Counted from the first letter of the stretch, positions 11,711-24,115 are shown. The stretch: 64,000 nucleotides of DNA from Bathymodiolus brooksi (GCA_963680875.1 OY804590.1:23188640-23252639); one strand, 5' to 3'. Numbers and translations are program-made. Notes: generated by a model not told the origin, from the sequence alone.

Positions 11711-12987
11711 CAGTAAAACCCTGCTTTATTGCCCCTCGATTCACCGCCAAACTCGCGTATCGCCAAGAATTTCTGCAGTCCCGTTTTCCGTATGTAGTAA
11801 TAACCCCGTTAAAATGCCAAACTCGCATACCGCCATCCGCCACAGTAATTGAAGATCAAACGGTCAATTTACTGTTATTTAAACCTCGATCATAATGCCA
11901 ATCAATAATGTCACACCTCAGTGATTTTAGGATGCCTGTCAATCAAGGTAAGTAAACAAGCAGTCAAGGAAAATAGATATTGCTGTGAAAACAGTTAATT
12001 GTTTTTTTTACAACCCTGAACTGATTACTTTTCATTCTGAATAAAGCTTAATAAATTTGTTTGTGTGTTCTTTTCATTTGTGTTGAAAATGTCGACGCCT
12101 AAACGTAAAAGAAATTTGCTTGATTTTCGACAGAAAAGAGAAATTGTAGAAATTAAGAATCCATCGATATATTGGCAAATGATGTCCTCCAGTGACCTCG
12201 ACTTTCTGAACATTAATGAAGAAATAAGTGAAAGACTTCCTTGTAATGGGTTATAATCCACGTGAACATGTTGTGAATTATTTGATTGTGAATGCATGCG
12301 TTAAAACGACAGAAATGTTTATATGTGAATAGATTTTAACAACTTCCGGTTATTGAAATCAAATTTACTTCCAAACCATACACTGACGGTGACACGCTTC
12401 TAAGTGTTGTATAAACATTTTTCAATTAAAGTATAACACCCTTGCTTCTATAAACATATTTTATCACCTTTCTTTAAACAATTAATGATCAATTATCCAT
12501 AAGTTAACTGTACATTTGCCCTGGGGACAGAATTAATCTTGTGACACGACAACGAGTGAGAAAAACAAACTTTATTGTTCTTTTTTTAGTTGTGATAAAC
12601 AAAAAGTGAAAATAAAATGGAGAGTAAATATTTGTAAGACGTAAAAATGAATTTAATATATATTAAAGGAAATTGCTAGTATACGTGCTAACAACGTAAT
12701 CTCAGTAGATTTTGTTTCTTTTCAAATTCGATAAAATAAATTCTGCTAAACTTACAAATGCCGAAATTTTCTACAACTGTCAAAATGAAACTTATATATT
12801 AGAATTTAAATTGTAAGTGATAATACTCATTTCCGGTAAACTTGTCAAAATCAAACCGTCAGTCATTCCAAATTTAAAATCAAACTGTTGACTTTCGGTT
12901 TTCTGTCCTTACTCAGTTTATCGCCAAACTCGTTATAACGCCAAAATCTGGCTGGACAGATGGTGGCGGTTTAACGAGGTTATACTG
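11711..12987 (+). mobile_element. Internally deleted Tigger/pogo-like DNA transposon
   Basis: The tips read CAGTAAAACCCTGCTTTATT at left and, inverted, CAGTATAACCTCGTTAAACC at right. TA lies outside both (11709-11710 and 12988-12989). CAGT..AACC tips with a TA duplication are characteristic of pogo/Tigger elements. The subterminal phrase 'CGCCAAACTCG' is repeated inside both ends. The only coding remnant is at 12089-12256. At 1277 bp it cannot hold a full transposase. Confidence 0.8.
12089..12256 (+). pseudogene. N-terminal remnant of a Tigger/CENP-B-like transposase
   Basis: ATG at 12089 starts 'MSTPKRKRNLLDFRQKREIV', which resembles the first helix-turn-helix of pogo/Tigger and CENP-B proteins (basic KRKR start, then an L-x-F-x-x-K-x-x-I pattern). 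Similarity ends after about 25 residues and the frame stops at 12256. The DDE catalytic domain is missing. The matching TIRs at 11711 and 12987 support the assignment. Confidence 0.6.
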
Positions 12988-13082
12988 TATATTAAACAGA
13001 ACAAAAGATATATCGGTATCACTAAGATGAGTGATACGTCTATCACAGTGATTTATCATGGTATGTCTCTGACTGTACTGTA

Positions 13083-13194
13083 GCTGCGGAACCGTAGCTC
13101 TTATGGTCCTTAGCCAGTTTTCTGATGTTTGCGGACCATCGTCCACAAATATTAGAAAACTGGCAAGGTCCCATAAGAGCTACGGTTCTGCAGC
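13083..13194. mobile_element. 112-bp hairpin MITE sharing a TA with its neighbour
   Basis: 'GCTGCGGAACCGTAGCTCTT' at left is mirrored at right with one or two changes. TA flanks both sides (13081-13082 and 13195-13196), and the left TA is also the right target duplication of the outer element at 11346-13080. A related end lies at 36568-36605. Confidence 0.75.
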
Positions 13195-13325
13195 TAGGTG
13201 GGACATGTCTGGCTTGGTCAAGTTGGTGGGCTTCCCTTGACATAATCTTCAAACTGTTGAAATATATGTCAATAATTGGTAGGAGTAGAAGGGCACAGCC
13301 ACACAAGCAACGATATGGGATGGAC

Positions 13326-15520
13326 GGTACCTGGTCAAATCGCCCCCGTCAATATTGCACCCACATTAATCAAAATCGCCCTACTTCAAAATCGACCCCA
13401 CATTAATCAAAATCTCCCCAACATTTAGAAAAAATAATAATAGTTATTGGTATTGGTTTTGACAACGACATTCTGATAAGGAATAATAGAGATGCTGATA
13501 ATATATATTATAGATAATAAAAACACAATGTCCAGTGACTGTTACAAATAACATCATTCACAAATAACACGCTTAGTTCGGTTTTAATAGTGCTAGCTCA
13601 TTGAGTCCACGGATAGACATGTTGCCCCACATGGACACATTATCCTGATTCAGAGCCAACCAGTCTTTGCTCTTTCTCCTTAATACTGCATGCTTAGCGG
13701 AGAAGCAACGAATACCAATTTTATAGTCTTTAGTTTTACCAGATCGGGGCTCAAACCCATGATCTACCGCACTCGAGGGTAGCACGCTAACCATTACCAG
13801 TCTTCGAAATTACTTTCAAATTTACTGGCCCGAAAACTTTAAAATTAGAATATTTATATAGATTCTATTGAAAAAATTTGGCAAAAGTCACTGGTCCGAA
13901 TCAGTTTTCACTGGCCGTGGGCCACCAGACCTCTGCTAAAGTCGATGACTGCATTACTTACACCACCGATGTGGTTATTATATCAATTAAAACATCACAA
14001 AGATACACAAAATATGAAAGATATGCATTAAGATTATCAAACTGATTTACAATCAATAATATATCACATTAAATATTGATCTCAAGTTAACTACCTTATA
14101 AAAGCAATTAAAAGAATGTACCGTTTTTTGGTATAGAATGCGATCTTATGCTTGAAAATGATAATTTGTAGGTGGGGTGTGTTTTATGCATGTAAGAGCA
14201 AGTATCGGACACTTTTTTTCGGGTCACGCAGAGAGTTGTCGGTAGCATAGCTTCGAGTTCACAACCGGCAACATTCCCAATGATCGACAAATTTATGTTC
14301 AAATAACATTAATTGTGTTCATTATATATGTGTTATTTAAAATAAAATTGTATGAAAAATGTATTTATTGCTTGTTCATTGCCTTTTTGAAAGGTTTGTA
14401 AATATGTATTTATTCTCGATGTTTGTCAATAATCAAATTTGTTGTGCATTGGTGTTGTTGTAACTAATTGTCCATACGAATGCAGGAATAACTGTCAAAT
14501 GTTTGCTATCAGACGTGTGATATTTTACCTTTTTGCAATCACTTTTTTTCCTGCAGTGAAATTACATGTGTTTGGGTATTGAACCTTTGTTGATTTATTG
14601 ATTTTTACAGCAGTTGACAAGGTCAAAGACGGTATACTGTATAACAAGGTGTGAAAAGATAATTGAACATACTGGGACACCTGTCAATATTATACAATAC
14701 ATTGTAGCATTGGTACAATATGAGTACACTTCAAAAGAAATTATAATCTCTTTGATCAGGTCTTAATGTTATTACTTTTGTATTGTTTTCTCTTTATTTG
14801 AATGGATCGTAATTACTTCCTATTACAAGCTTGACCCAAGCTTACCTATCTTTGATCACATGAACGGTTCATGATTTACTGATTAAAGATTAAGCATATC
14901 ATATTTATTATTTAAAACAACCATAATTCGCATGAAGAACGGAAAAAAAATAATCAACTGCTTCATCAGTATCATTTTCATTGCCGTTTTGAACTTGTTT
15001 TCAAATTAAACATTAGCGATAAACTTCCTGCATTCACAAAACAGCTAATTTTCGCTTGCAAAATCTAGAATAATCGGTTTAAACACTTAACAAAACTAAT
15101 TTAACATTTCCCTGTCTAAAATTTATCAAAAATACATGGATTAACAAATATTTGATCTGTGGTAAGCAGTATTTTTCCGTTTGAACGAGGATTTCTGCCG
15201 TAGATGTTTTACTGAATCTGCATTCTATAGATAGGAACTAGAATTTTCCCCAGATTTTTTGGGGAGGAAAGGGGGGTGCGTTCTATGCACCAGTGCGTTT
15301 AATAGAAACAAAAAGACGATAATCACTTTCGGTCGGATCTCTCATGATTTTCTTTTAATGAAAACATATACATAAACATAGAGGTCAAAATTATTGTACA
15401 TAACTCGATTTTATAATCAAATTAATTTCTTCATTACATTAATTAATGGGGGCGATTTTGGATGGGGGGATTTGATAAATGTGGGGGCGATTTTGCAGTG
15501 GGGCGATTTGACTTGCATTC
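13326..15520. mobile_element. 2.2-kb TIR element with iterated AAATCGCCCC motifs, 8-bp duplication
   Basis: GGATGGAC occurs at 13318-13325 and 15521-15528. Just inside, the two ends align without gaps: eight variable bases, then 'GTCAAATCGCCCC', followed by further copies of 'AAATCGCCCC' or 'AATCGACCCCACATTAATC' on each side in opposite orientation. The interior is AT-rich with no ORF above 73 codons and no transposase motif. A SINE sits inside at 13560-13800. The superfamily is unknown; 8-bp duplications occur in hAT, P, Merlin and others. Confidence 0.7.
13560..13800 (-). mobile_element. SINE A, antisense
   Basis: Read on the minus strand it carries the tRNA-like head with box A 'TGGTTAGCGTG' and box B-like 'GGGTTTGAGCCCC'. 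The family phrases 'ACTATAAAATTGGTATTCG', 'GGAGAAAGAGCAAAGACTGG' and 'AGCTAGCACTAT' follow. The 3' tail is missing. Confidence 0.85.
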
Positions 15521-15620
15521 GGATGGACATGGGGACTTATCGACTATCCACCAAGGTTACTATCCATGTAAATATGTATGGATAGTAGACCAAGATCTGG
15601 GGGTCCGGAGACAATATTAT

Positions 15621-16737
15621 TAGCTCACCTTGTCAAAGGCAAAGTGAGCTTTTGCCATCACGTGGCGTCCGTCGTCCGTCATCCTTTAACTTTTCACATT
15701 TTAATCTTCTCCTCTGAAACCGCAAAGCCAATTGATCTGAAATTTGGTAGGAAGCATCTATGGAAGGTCCTCTAGCTCATTTCGTCCCGATCCATTAACA
15801 AACATGGCCATTCTAGTTTCTGATTGGCCGATTTTTTTAAATCTTCTCCTCTGAAACCGCTTGGCCAAATGAACCGAAACTTGGTAGGAAGCATTTATGG
15901 AAGGTCCTCTATAAAAATTGCTCATTTCATCCCGATCTGTTAACAAACATGGCCACCACAGGCAGTTCTTGTTTCTGATTGGTTGATTTCTAAAAATCTT
16001 CTCCTCTGTTAAAAGAAAGATAACACTTGATATTATCTCCCTTAGAAATTAACTAATGCTGATATAGTGTAACAAGTTTATTCTATACATTACAAGTAGG
16101 TATTCACATTTTAATTTTCTTTTTAGCAAACTTTGCCAAAGGCAATATGAGCTTTTGCCATCTCTTGGTGTCCGTCGTCTGTCATCCGTTTACTTTTCAC
16201 ATTTTAATCTTCTCCTCTGAAAACCCTCAGCCAAATCAACTGAAATTTGGTAGGAAGCATCTATGGAAGGTCCTCTCTAAAAAGTGCACATTTTGTTATG
16301 ATCCATTACCACACATGGCCGCCACAGGCAATTCTTGTTTCTGATTGGCCGATTTTAAAAAATCTTCTCTGAAACCGCTAGGCCAAATGAACCGAAACTT
16401 GGTAGGAATCATCTATGGAATGTCCTCTATGAAGATTGCTCATTTCGTCCTGATCGGTTAGCAAACATGGCTACCACCGAAACTTGGTAGGAAGCATCAA
16501 TGGAATGTCCTCTATGAAGACTGCTCATTTCGTCCCGATCGGTTAGCAAACATGGCCACCACATGCAATTCTTGTTTCTGATTGGTTGATTTCTAAAAAA
16601 TCTTCTCTTTGAAACTGCTTAGCCATATGAACCGAAACTTGGTAGGAAGCATCTACATGTATGGAAGGTTCTGTATTAAGTTTCCTCAAAGCAGAATGAA
16701 AGGTGAGCGACACAGACTCAGCCTACTGAGCCTCTAG
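15621..16737 (+). mobile_element. Bivalve 'TAGCTCACCTTG' repeat, two fused copies
   Basis: It starts 'TAGCTCACCTTGTCAAAGGC', a short inverted word, and ends 'CTCAGCCTACTGAGCCTCTAG'-like. Inside are units of about 160 bp with 'GAAACTTGGTAGGAAGCAT', 'CTCATTTCGTCCCGATC' and 'CTGATTGGCCGATTT'. Around 16121 a second start, 'GCAAACTTTGCCAAAGGCAA', shows that a second copy or internal duplication is joined on. Other copies are at 35715, 53224 and, degenerate, 59148. I see no coding capacity. Confidence 0.75.
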
Positions 16738-16759
16738 ATAATTAGTTAATTAAATAACA

Positions 16760-18180
16760 AGTCACAGGACAATGAAATTTTATCATCATATTGTACATTG
16801 TAACTTGTTCTTGGGATGATATATCTGAAAAATTGCTCATATGGGATTAAATAAGAATCAGTATCACTGACACTTTTGAAGAAAAATTTCCATGTTTTGA
16901 AATTACATGACGTGGTAAACTAATAATTGTCATCACATGCCATAGAGGTTACTTAGTTTGTGTCATCTGTAGCTACAATAGTTTTGTTATCAAACTTTGA
17001 ATAGTGATTGAGCAGAACTTGAAGATGTGCTCCTTGTACATGTACACTGTTATTTTGAAAAAAGATTTATCATATTTTTTAATGAATTTACCATAATCAT
17101 TTCCCCCACATTTATGTAATCTGTAGTCTTACCTTAATTTCCCCCCGAAAGCCATATTTCTATTTATTCAATCAAATTCTTTCATAATCTTCACTTGTCC
17201 GAATAATTTTACTTGACCCGGGCATCGGGCAAGTGGTTTAGCTGAAGATTGAATCTGTAACTCAATGATTAACCATACTGTACTACATTATGTACATTCT
17301 TGTTACATATTGTACACCTACATACATGTACATTTGTACATATAATATAGCCTTTTCCCAAAATGTAATAATGTAATTGTGGTCAGTCTTGTGCAGCAAC
17401 ATATCAGACTTTGTTGGGTTTTTTTCGTACAACTTTGTCTGGAGCAAAATGTATTTGTTACAATTCAAATGCAAGGCCAAGTTCCTTCATATTTTCAGCA
17501 TGCCCATTTACCCTCTGCAGAGGGTTTTTTACCCCCAAAATAGGCCCTGTACCCCCAAAATTGTAGGGACTTTCTATATGCAGAGGTACAAAGTTAAGGA
17601 AAAAACAGCAATTGTACCCCATTGTACCCCCAGTTTCAAAACTCAGTGGGCACCCTGATTTTGAAGAGTGGTTGTGGGTTAGTAGGTTAGAGCCAGAATA
17701 CATACAATGTACCTCAAGTGTTGATGTTTCCAGACTCTCACCCAACCCCAGTTGTTTTATCCCCCCCTCCATTAGGTCTGGTAGTCATGAAAGTGATGCT
17801 AAACACCAAGTCCCCTTATTTACAACCTTATCGTTCATGACTTATAAGGTTGATAGTTTTGTATTTTTACAGCTCTCCACCAATTGATAAGACAATTGAA
17901 CCACAATACAGTGTGGGAAACTACCACTCGCCAAATGCAAGTGTAAAATGATTTTGGCGAGTATTTCCATCCAAGTATTAGCCATTATGGCGAGTTGGCA
18001 TGTCTTGACGAAATATTATAATTTACTGCTCACCAGTTGATGTAACAAAATAAATAGTTCGAAATCGATTGAATGGATTGATTGAACGTGATTCAATTGC
18101 ATGTTCTGATAAAAATTGTACCGAAACATACATGTAAGTTTTTATTCAAATTGTCACTCGTTTTTTGTTGCGGATGCCAT
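16760..18180. other. No supported gene
   Basis: AT-rich. A patch at 17500-17660 repeats 'TGTACCCCCAAAAT'-like words, but the ORFs there run in both directions and match nothing I know. Confidence 0.4.
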
Positions 18181-18186
18181 CAGAGT

Positions 18187-18545
18187 TTTTATGCCCCCGC
18201 GACCTGCAACTATTGGTCGGGGGGGGGGGGCATATTGTTTTACCCCTGTCCGTCCGTTCATCACACTTAGTATGCATAGTTTGTCTGGCTAACTCCTACA
18301 GTTTTTGAGCTAGACCTTTTATATTCTGTAGACAGTTAGTACTTACACTGAAGGTGTGCATATTTTATGGATTTTGACTTTCAACAATATTTTACAAAAT
18401 TATGGATGCATGAACTTAGACAGATTTTGCTATTTCAGTCATTTCTGCTTGATGCTGAATAAGCAAGACATTGGTTTACCCTTTTGCAATTATAACCACG
18501 GGGGAATTGTATGTGTCTTACAGACACAAACTAAGACACAAACAC
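18187..18545 (+). mobile_element. Repeat D ('TATGCCCCC'), degenerate copy
   Basis: It begins 'TTTTTATGCCCCCGCGAC', then a G run and 'GGGGCATATTGTTTTACCCC', followed by 'GTCCGTCCGTTC' and 'TTTGTCTGGCTAACTCCTAC'. The same layout is seen at 44929, 45692 and 49177. The right end ('GTGTCTTACAGACACAAAC') is present but eroded. Confidence 0.65.
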
Positions 18546-19104
18546 CTTTTAAAGTCTATACATAAGTTTTCTACATCATACCCGATGAATAATATACCAT
18601 TCCTTGAAATTAAGTTATATTGAAAATCCATTTTGGCTCTTCAAAATGTTTTCTTTACATTATAGCCCTACACACTCCTCAGAACCAAACCAAAAGTTAA
18701 GGTAGTAAATTGGGGTGAGGGAGTTGAGGTGGATAAGGTTGAGACGAGGGCATTCAATTTTCTAGATTTTTATGGAATCACTAAAAACTTACTCGATTGT
18801 CCCGACCTTGCTTGTTATTTTCTTATCGTTTCTGAATAGAAATCATGAATGAGATACCTATGAAATACCCTTCAAAACAAATGTTTCCATGTCTTGGCCC
18901 AAATTTTAGCGGAAGTTGGTAATTAGTTATTACTTACTGAAATAATCGTACATCTTTGATCGGAAATGGAATGCTTATTTTGTTAATATCCAAAAATTTC
19001 TAAATATTGACCTTGGTGGCAAAATATACTAAAAAACATACTCACTACTGAAGATGCAGATACACATATTTATATTATTTTATCATATATATAGCCACAT
19101 CAGT

Positions 19105-19195
19105 TCCATTAGTATCTATGCCATGATATATATGTAGCTGAAATATTGTTGATAGTGGCGTTAAACACCAACAATCAAATCAAATCCATTAGTAT
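19105..19195 (+). repeat. SINE B 3' tail fragment
   Basis: 'GAAATATTGTTGATAGTGGC' and 'GTTAAACACCAACAATCAAA' are the end of the SINE B family. The tRNA head is absent. Confidence 0.6.
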
Positions 19196-19420
19196 CTAAC
19201 TAAACCACTCCCCTTTCTGCACATCTTTTGTTTTTCTAACAAACCTTAATTAGATTTACCGTACCAGTAAATGTCATTTGAAAATTAATCGACACTTAAA
19301 ATTACTTTAAAGGTACAAAATGTACATGAAATTAATTTATACTCTATTATAAGGATTGATTGTGTCTAGTCAAGTGTAAATTGTAATTGAGGTTTGTGCT
19401 ACCCAGTTCAGTTGAGAGGG

Positions 19421-19565
19421 TTATGGTGTTTAACACCATTTTCAACAATATTTCAGTTTCCGCAATATTGTGGCGGTCAGTTTTATTGGTGGAGGAAACC
19501 GGATATGACCAGTGACCTGCCGCAAATCACTGACAAACTTTATCTCATAATGTTGTATCAAGCAC
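19421..19565 (-). mobile_element. SINE B, antisense, head missing
   Basis: It reads from 'GGTGTTTAACACCATTTTCA' to 'TTATCTCATAATGTTGTATC' with 'GCGGTCAGTTTTATTGGTGG' between. The order is that of SINE B reversed, and the head beyond the 'GTTGTATCAAG' box is lost. Confidence 0.75.
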
Positions 19566-20919
19566 TTCAGCTGAGTATCTGGTTTAGCACAGGATCGAAG
19601 TAGATGATGTCTGATGTAGTGTTTCCCCCAGCTTTCAAAAGGGGCATGGTAATTTATTGTGAAAAAGGGCACATGAAGCACGTGAAAGTCAATTTCTAGG
19701 GCACATTAAACGTGCAAACATATTTTGTAAGGGCACATACAAATACATGTTATATATTTTCTTTAAGACTATACAACAAAATACTCAGTAGACAATATAC
19801 AATCTGAATAACTGAACAGCCATTCTTTTTCTATTAAATTTTGGCAGGACATCCATATCTTCTTGCCTGAAAAACAAGAGGGCATATTGATACTATTTTG
19901 TACATTAAACCAGTTTATCAGATACCAACCTTCCCCACTTAATAACTGTGTATTATGCATTTATTATCATACATGTATATATTATATAAACCTTATAGTT
20001 ACATCAAGTTTATTTTTTCCATTGCAAGTTGATCATAATAAGATCATAAATAACTTTGTGTACTTTCATGTTATATACCCATTTAAATTTGTTTTTCAAA
20101 TTTATTGATTTTAATTGATAAAGAGTTGCACTTTATACACTTCAAAGGAAAGAGTTGCACTTTCTATACTTCAGAGGAGACCTTGAAATTGATTTTCTGT
20201 TATTAAACATAAATTTTATTTGTGCATGTAGTAAAAAAAGAATGGTGTTAGATTATTTGGTATTTACTTGTACATGTACTTGTAAACTTTTTAAGTACAA
20301 GTCAGTTTTATTTGGGGAGGTAAATCTTTGTAGTTGGAGAAAATTCAGTGTGTAACATTTATGGTTTTTGATTTGTTGCAGTCTGTGCCAAAAACCACTA
20401 GCCCTCTACCCTAGTCTAGTAAAAGTTGAATCAGGCTAGTGAATAATTGCTCAATCAAATAGAAAAAATTCTCTTAATATGGCTTTCGGGCTAGTTTGTC
20501 CAAAAGTTTTTGGTACAGACTGTCCTTGTGATCCAATGTTCAGAATCGGCTGCGATGGGGAAAAAGTCAAATATTATCTTCTTAAGAACCGGGAACATGC
20601 ACGCGTAAATGCAATTTGGCAGTGATTTGAAGATTTAATTTTGTAATGCATGACCCAGGGTCTATTGGGTTCATGTTCTGGGACAAACATGTACATGTGT
20701 TGTATTGAAGGTATGCAATTTACATTATTTACACAAGTCTTCTTTCCTAGGTGAGTGGTAGAGGCTCATGTGAGTCTCTGATTGGTTAATATTTTAATCT
20801 TCTCCTTAAAATCTGCTAAAGCAAATGGAACCAAACGATGATCTCTGGGAAAGGGGAGATTCAGATTTATACAAATAAAGTTGATCCTCCATTGTGGTTT
20901 TCAGAGGTGAAGTTTACAA

Positions 20920-21080
20920 GAAAATATATTTTCTGGACAGGACGTTATCACCGATGTTCGGAATACAGAGGGGCCGGTTATTAGAGGAACATTTTACTTA
21001 AATATATAAGGGAAAATTCCGGACCAAAACTAAATGTTCAGTTTTCAGAGGGGCTGGTTTTGGGGAGTTCCACTGTATTA
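20920..21080. repeat. MITE-like fragment
   Basis: 'TTTTCAGAGGTGAAGTTTAC', 'TCGGAATACAGAGGGGCCGG' and 'GTTTTCAGAGGGGCTGG' repeat a motif in the style of the 52145 element family. It ends in 'TTCCACTGTA'. The exact borders are unclear. Confidence 0.35.
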
Positions 21081-21544
21081 GCTAGGGGACCTATAAAAAT
21101 ATCAAAAACCAGGACTAGAAATGTTCAACTCAAAAGACCACACACTTGTAGTACTTGATTATCAGGTTACCAGTTTTAAGAATGCATGTTGGTTATAAAA
21201 AAAAACCCAACATCAACCATGATTTATTTAAAAGAATAAATGAGTGTTTAAAAATAAACATAATTTGACCACACAAAAGATTTAATGAAGTTATTGTTTT
21301 ATAAATAAAATTCTTTGACAGATGTACATGAATAACATCAAACTATATAAATATGTCTATCAGGTGGTATATAAAATAGGGGGCAAATTACTGTGTACAT
21401 GTAATTAAGTATCAATGATCAATGTATGCAAAAGTATGATCAGTATATGCAAATTAGAAGAATTTGAGCATTAAGCATGAAACCTGATCTTTATGAATAT
21501 TTTTGTAAAGGTTATCACCTTAGGGAACGACCATTTAACTTGAA

Positions 21545-21782
21545 GGGGGGGGGGGGTTATGGTTTTTTTCTAAAAAAATATTCTGATTCCCAATGTTGCT
21601 GAAAAAAATATTCTGATTTTGGCAGAGGAAAAAAAAATAATCTGATTCAGAGTTTTTGACATATGACCTAATGTTAAATTATGGGAAAAAATTTCGCGCT
21701 TTGAGCGACAAAAAAAATAAATATTCTAACTCATGTGTTGTCCGAAAAAAAAATTCTGAACGAAACAAAAAACCATAACCCC
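21545..21782. mobile_element. TIR element with 'GGGGTTATGGTTTTTT' ends
   Basis: The left end, a G run and 'GGGTTATGGTTTTTTT', is mirrored by 'AAAAAACCATAACCCC' at 21767-21782. The inside is repeated 'ATATTCTGATT' words in A-rich DNA. It abuts SINE A, whose head is missing exactly where this element ends. Confidence 0.6.
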
Positions 21783-22020
21783 TATTTGCTGCTACTCTGC
21801 TAAGCAGGTAGTATGAAGGAGGAAGAGAAAAGACTGGTTGGCTCTGAAACAGGATAACATTGTGTCCAAGTGGAGCGACATGTCAGCCCACAGACTGTTG
21901 TTTAAGTGAGCTAGCACTATAAAAATTATTCTGAGCATATTGATCTTGTACAAAGCAGACATCGTCAGATCATCACATTGAATGTAACTAGTTCTTTCCA
22001 TGATGTACTGGTACAGGAAT
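21783..22020 (+). mobile_element. SINE A, head lost
   Basis: It begins within the body ('TTTGCTGCTACTCTGCTAAG') and carries 'AAAGACTGGTTGGCTCTGAA', 'GAGCTAGCACTATAAAAATT' and 'GTACAAAGCAGACATCGTCA'. Confidence 0.8.
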
Positions 22021-22172
22021 GATTTTTTCCAGTTATTTAACTGATTTTAGCTGTTTTCCCCTGAAAACATTTCTGAAAATTACAGGACATGGTCAGAACA
22101 AGTCAAAAATGGAGATATTGAAATGGGGTGTAGATGGTTTCAGCTACCTGTATTTTAATTGATTTTCAGTTA

Positions 22173-22745
22173 TTATACCCCCACTCTATTGCAATCACCT
22201 TGTCCGTCCGTCCGTTTGTCCGTCCGTTCACACTTTCGTAACAATTATATCAGCTTCTACTGGAAGAAATGATTTTATATTGGATATATGGCTTTGGCAT
22301 GGTGACTTGTACCGTGTCTCCCCTTTCCAGGTTTACCGCACATCTACTTCCTGTTTACAGTGCGACTTAGAATTTTTCATGTTTGCCATAATGAAAACTT
22401 TCGTAACAGTTATCTCAGCTTCTACTGGAAGAAATAATTTTATATTTGATATATGGCTTTTGCATGGTGACTTGTACCATGACTCCCCTTTCCAGGTTTA
22501 CCGCACATCTACTTCCTGTTTACAGTGCGACTTAGAATTTTTCATGTTTGCCATAATGAAAACTTTCGTAACAGTTATCTCAGCTTCTACAGGAAGAAAT
22601 AATTTTATATTTGATATATGGCTTTTGCATGGTGACTTGTACCGTGTCTCCCCTTTCCTGGTTTACCGCACATATACTTCCTGTTTACCGTGTGACTTAC
22701 AAATGATCGAGTGGGGGTATTCTTAGCACGACGTAGCGTGCAACA
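22173..22745 (+). mobile_element. Repeat E, sense copy with tandem units of about 165 bp
   Basis: It runs from 'TATACCCCCACTCTATTGCA' to 'GGGGGTATTCTTAGCACGAC'. Three successive units each read 'GTTTACCGCACATCTACTTC' ... 'GTACCGTGTCTCCCCTTTCC'. Because the unit is a multiple of three (55 codons), a 148-codon ORF runs through it. The antisense copy at 1804-2245 has the matching ORF. It has no domain I recognise. Confidence 0.7.
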
Positions 22746-23235
22746 TCTTGTTTCATTTTCTAAACAGAATCATCCCTGCTGTTAGCTGAAAAATTGGTTA
22801 CTTGGTATTAATCAACAATCATGCTCACTTTATTCTATGAAAAAAAGGGGTCATTATCAGAGACGTGACCTATCCTATTGATATGGAATGTGCTGATTGA
22901 TACAAGATATTAAGATTATATGAAATGTAATAGCCAGATAAATGATTAAACCCCCACAATAGCAAACCTTACAAACAACAAGATACAATGTATATAATTT
23001 TGTCAACAATAAGAAGATTTAAGCATGTTTATTTGTTTTCTTGTATCATAAAGAGTTTGTTTTTCTGAATTCAATATACATTCTAGACTTAACCTTGACT
23101 GTTTATTTATTTCAAAGTCATCTTGAGGTGTTTGTGTTGCCTCGTTTATAGGGCAATACATTGTTAATTAAAGGATTAAAGTTACCCGTGAATTATTTTA
23201 TTATTATCATCTGGTTTTTTTATTATTATTTCTTT

Positions 23236-23410
23236 TAGCAAAATCCAATAATATCCTTATAATTTGCTTCTGTAGGTCTGTTCTCGTGAATGGGCCAACA
23301 ATATAAAATGTCTTTTTTTGTTTTATTTAGCAAAATCCAATAATATTCTATTTGTGTAGGTTTGTTCTCGTGTGGATGGGCCAGGCCAATAATAAAATAA
23401 AATATGTCTC
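23236..23410. repeat. Tandem duplication of about 95 bp
   Basis: 'TTTAGCAAAATCCAATAATA' followed by 'GTAGGTTTGTTCTCGTG' and 'ATGGGCCA' occurs twice in succession with moderate divergence. Confidence 0.7.
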
Positions 23411-23734
23411 TCGTAATCAATAAAACCACAAATGTTTATCCATTTTATAGTAATCGATGAAATTCCCATCAAAAACTGCTGTTTCATTCATTAAAGCTAA
23501 ATCTTGTGTATACGTAGTAGTAAACATTTTGGGAAAAACATGTTTACAAGTTTGATATAAATTTACATAACATGCACAGGATATGTCAAGTCACTCCTAT
23601 AATACAATTACAATTTTCTGTGTCCCATTCTTGTTTTTTATATTTAAAATTTTTGTGTTTCTACTATAAATATAATTTAATGACTTGAATACATTTGTGT
23701 AACTGATACCGTTATTTGAAGAAATCTCTTTCTA

Positions 23735-24115
23735 TCAGTCAAGATTGTGCTTTCCACCAATATTTCCATAAAATCAAATTTATATCATCTGATAGAGTAT
23801 AAAATTGTCTTTAAGAATATTTAAACGATTTTTGACGGGGTTCATTGAATTTTGAGAAATTTGAAATCAAAGTTGAAAATTAGACGACTGCTAACTCTGA
23901 AAAGGTAGGCTTCCGGTCAAGATTGTGCTTTTATCTAATATTTTAGCAAACAGAATTTTATATCGTCTGATAGAGTATAAAATTGTCTTTAAGAATATCT
24001 AAACGGTTTTTGACGGGGGTCTTTTAATTTTGATACATTTGAGATCAAAGTCAAAAATTTGTCCATTGCCCGTTCTCATTTTTGACACTTCCGGTCAACT
24101 TTTAAGTAACTAAAT
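23735..24115. repeat. Diverged tandem duplication of about 190 bp
   Basis: 'GGTCAAGATTGTGCTTTTAT', 'TGATAGAGTATAAAATTGTC' and 'TTTTTGACGGGGGTC' are each present twice in the same order. Confidence 0.7.

Larger units (their letters stand above)
11346..13080. mobile_element. Outer TIR element (TA duplication) hosting two nested insertions
   Basis: The left end 'CAGTACAGTCAGAG' and the following 'ACATACCATGATAAATCACT' (after the inserted hairpin element) are repeated inverted at the right end. TA lies outside both tips (11344-11345 and 13081-13082). If the two nested elements and their duplications are subtracted, about 265 bp remain: a small mariner-type MITE with long TIRs. A partial relative is at about 41629-41690. 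Confidence 0.8.

Noticed and set aside
22280..22726. 148-codon ORF
   Set aside because: It lies entirely inside repeat E tandem units; no start context or domain. Kept only as a low-interest finding.
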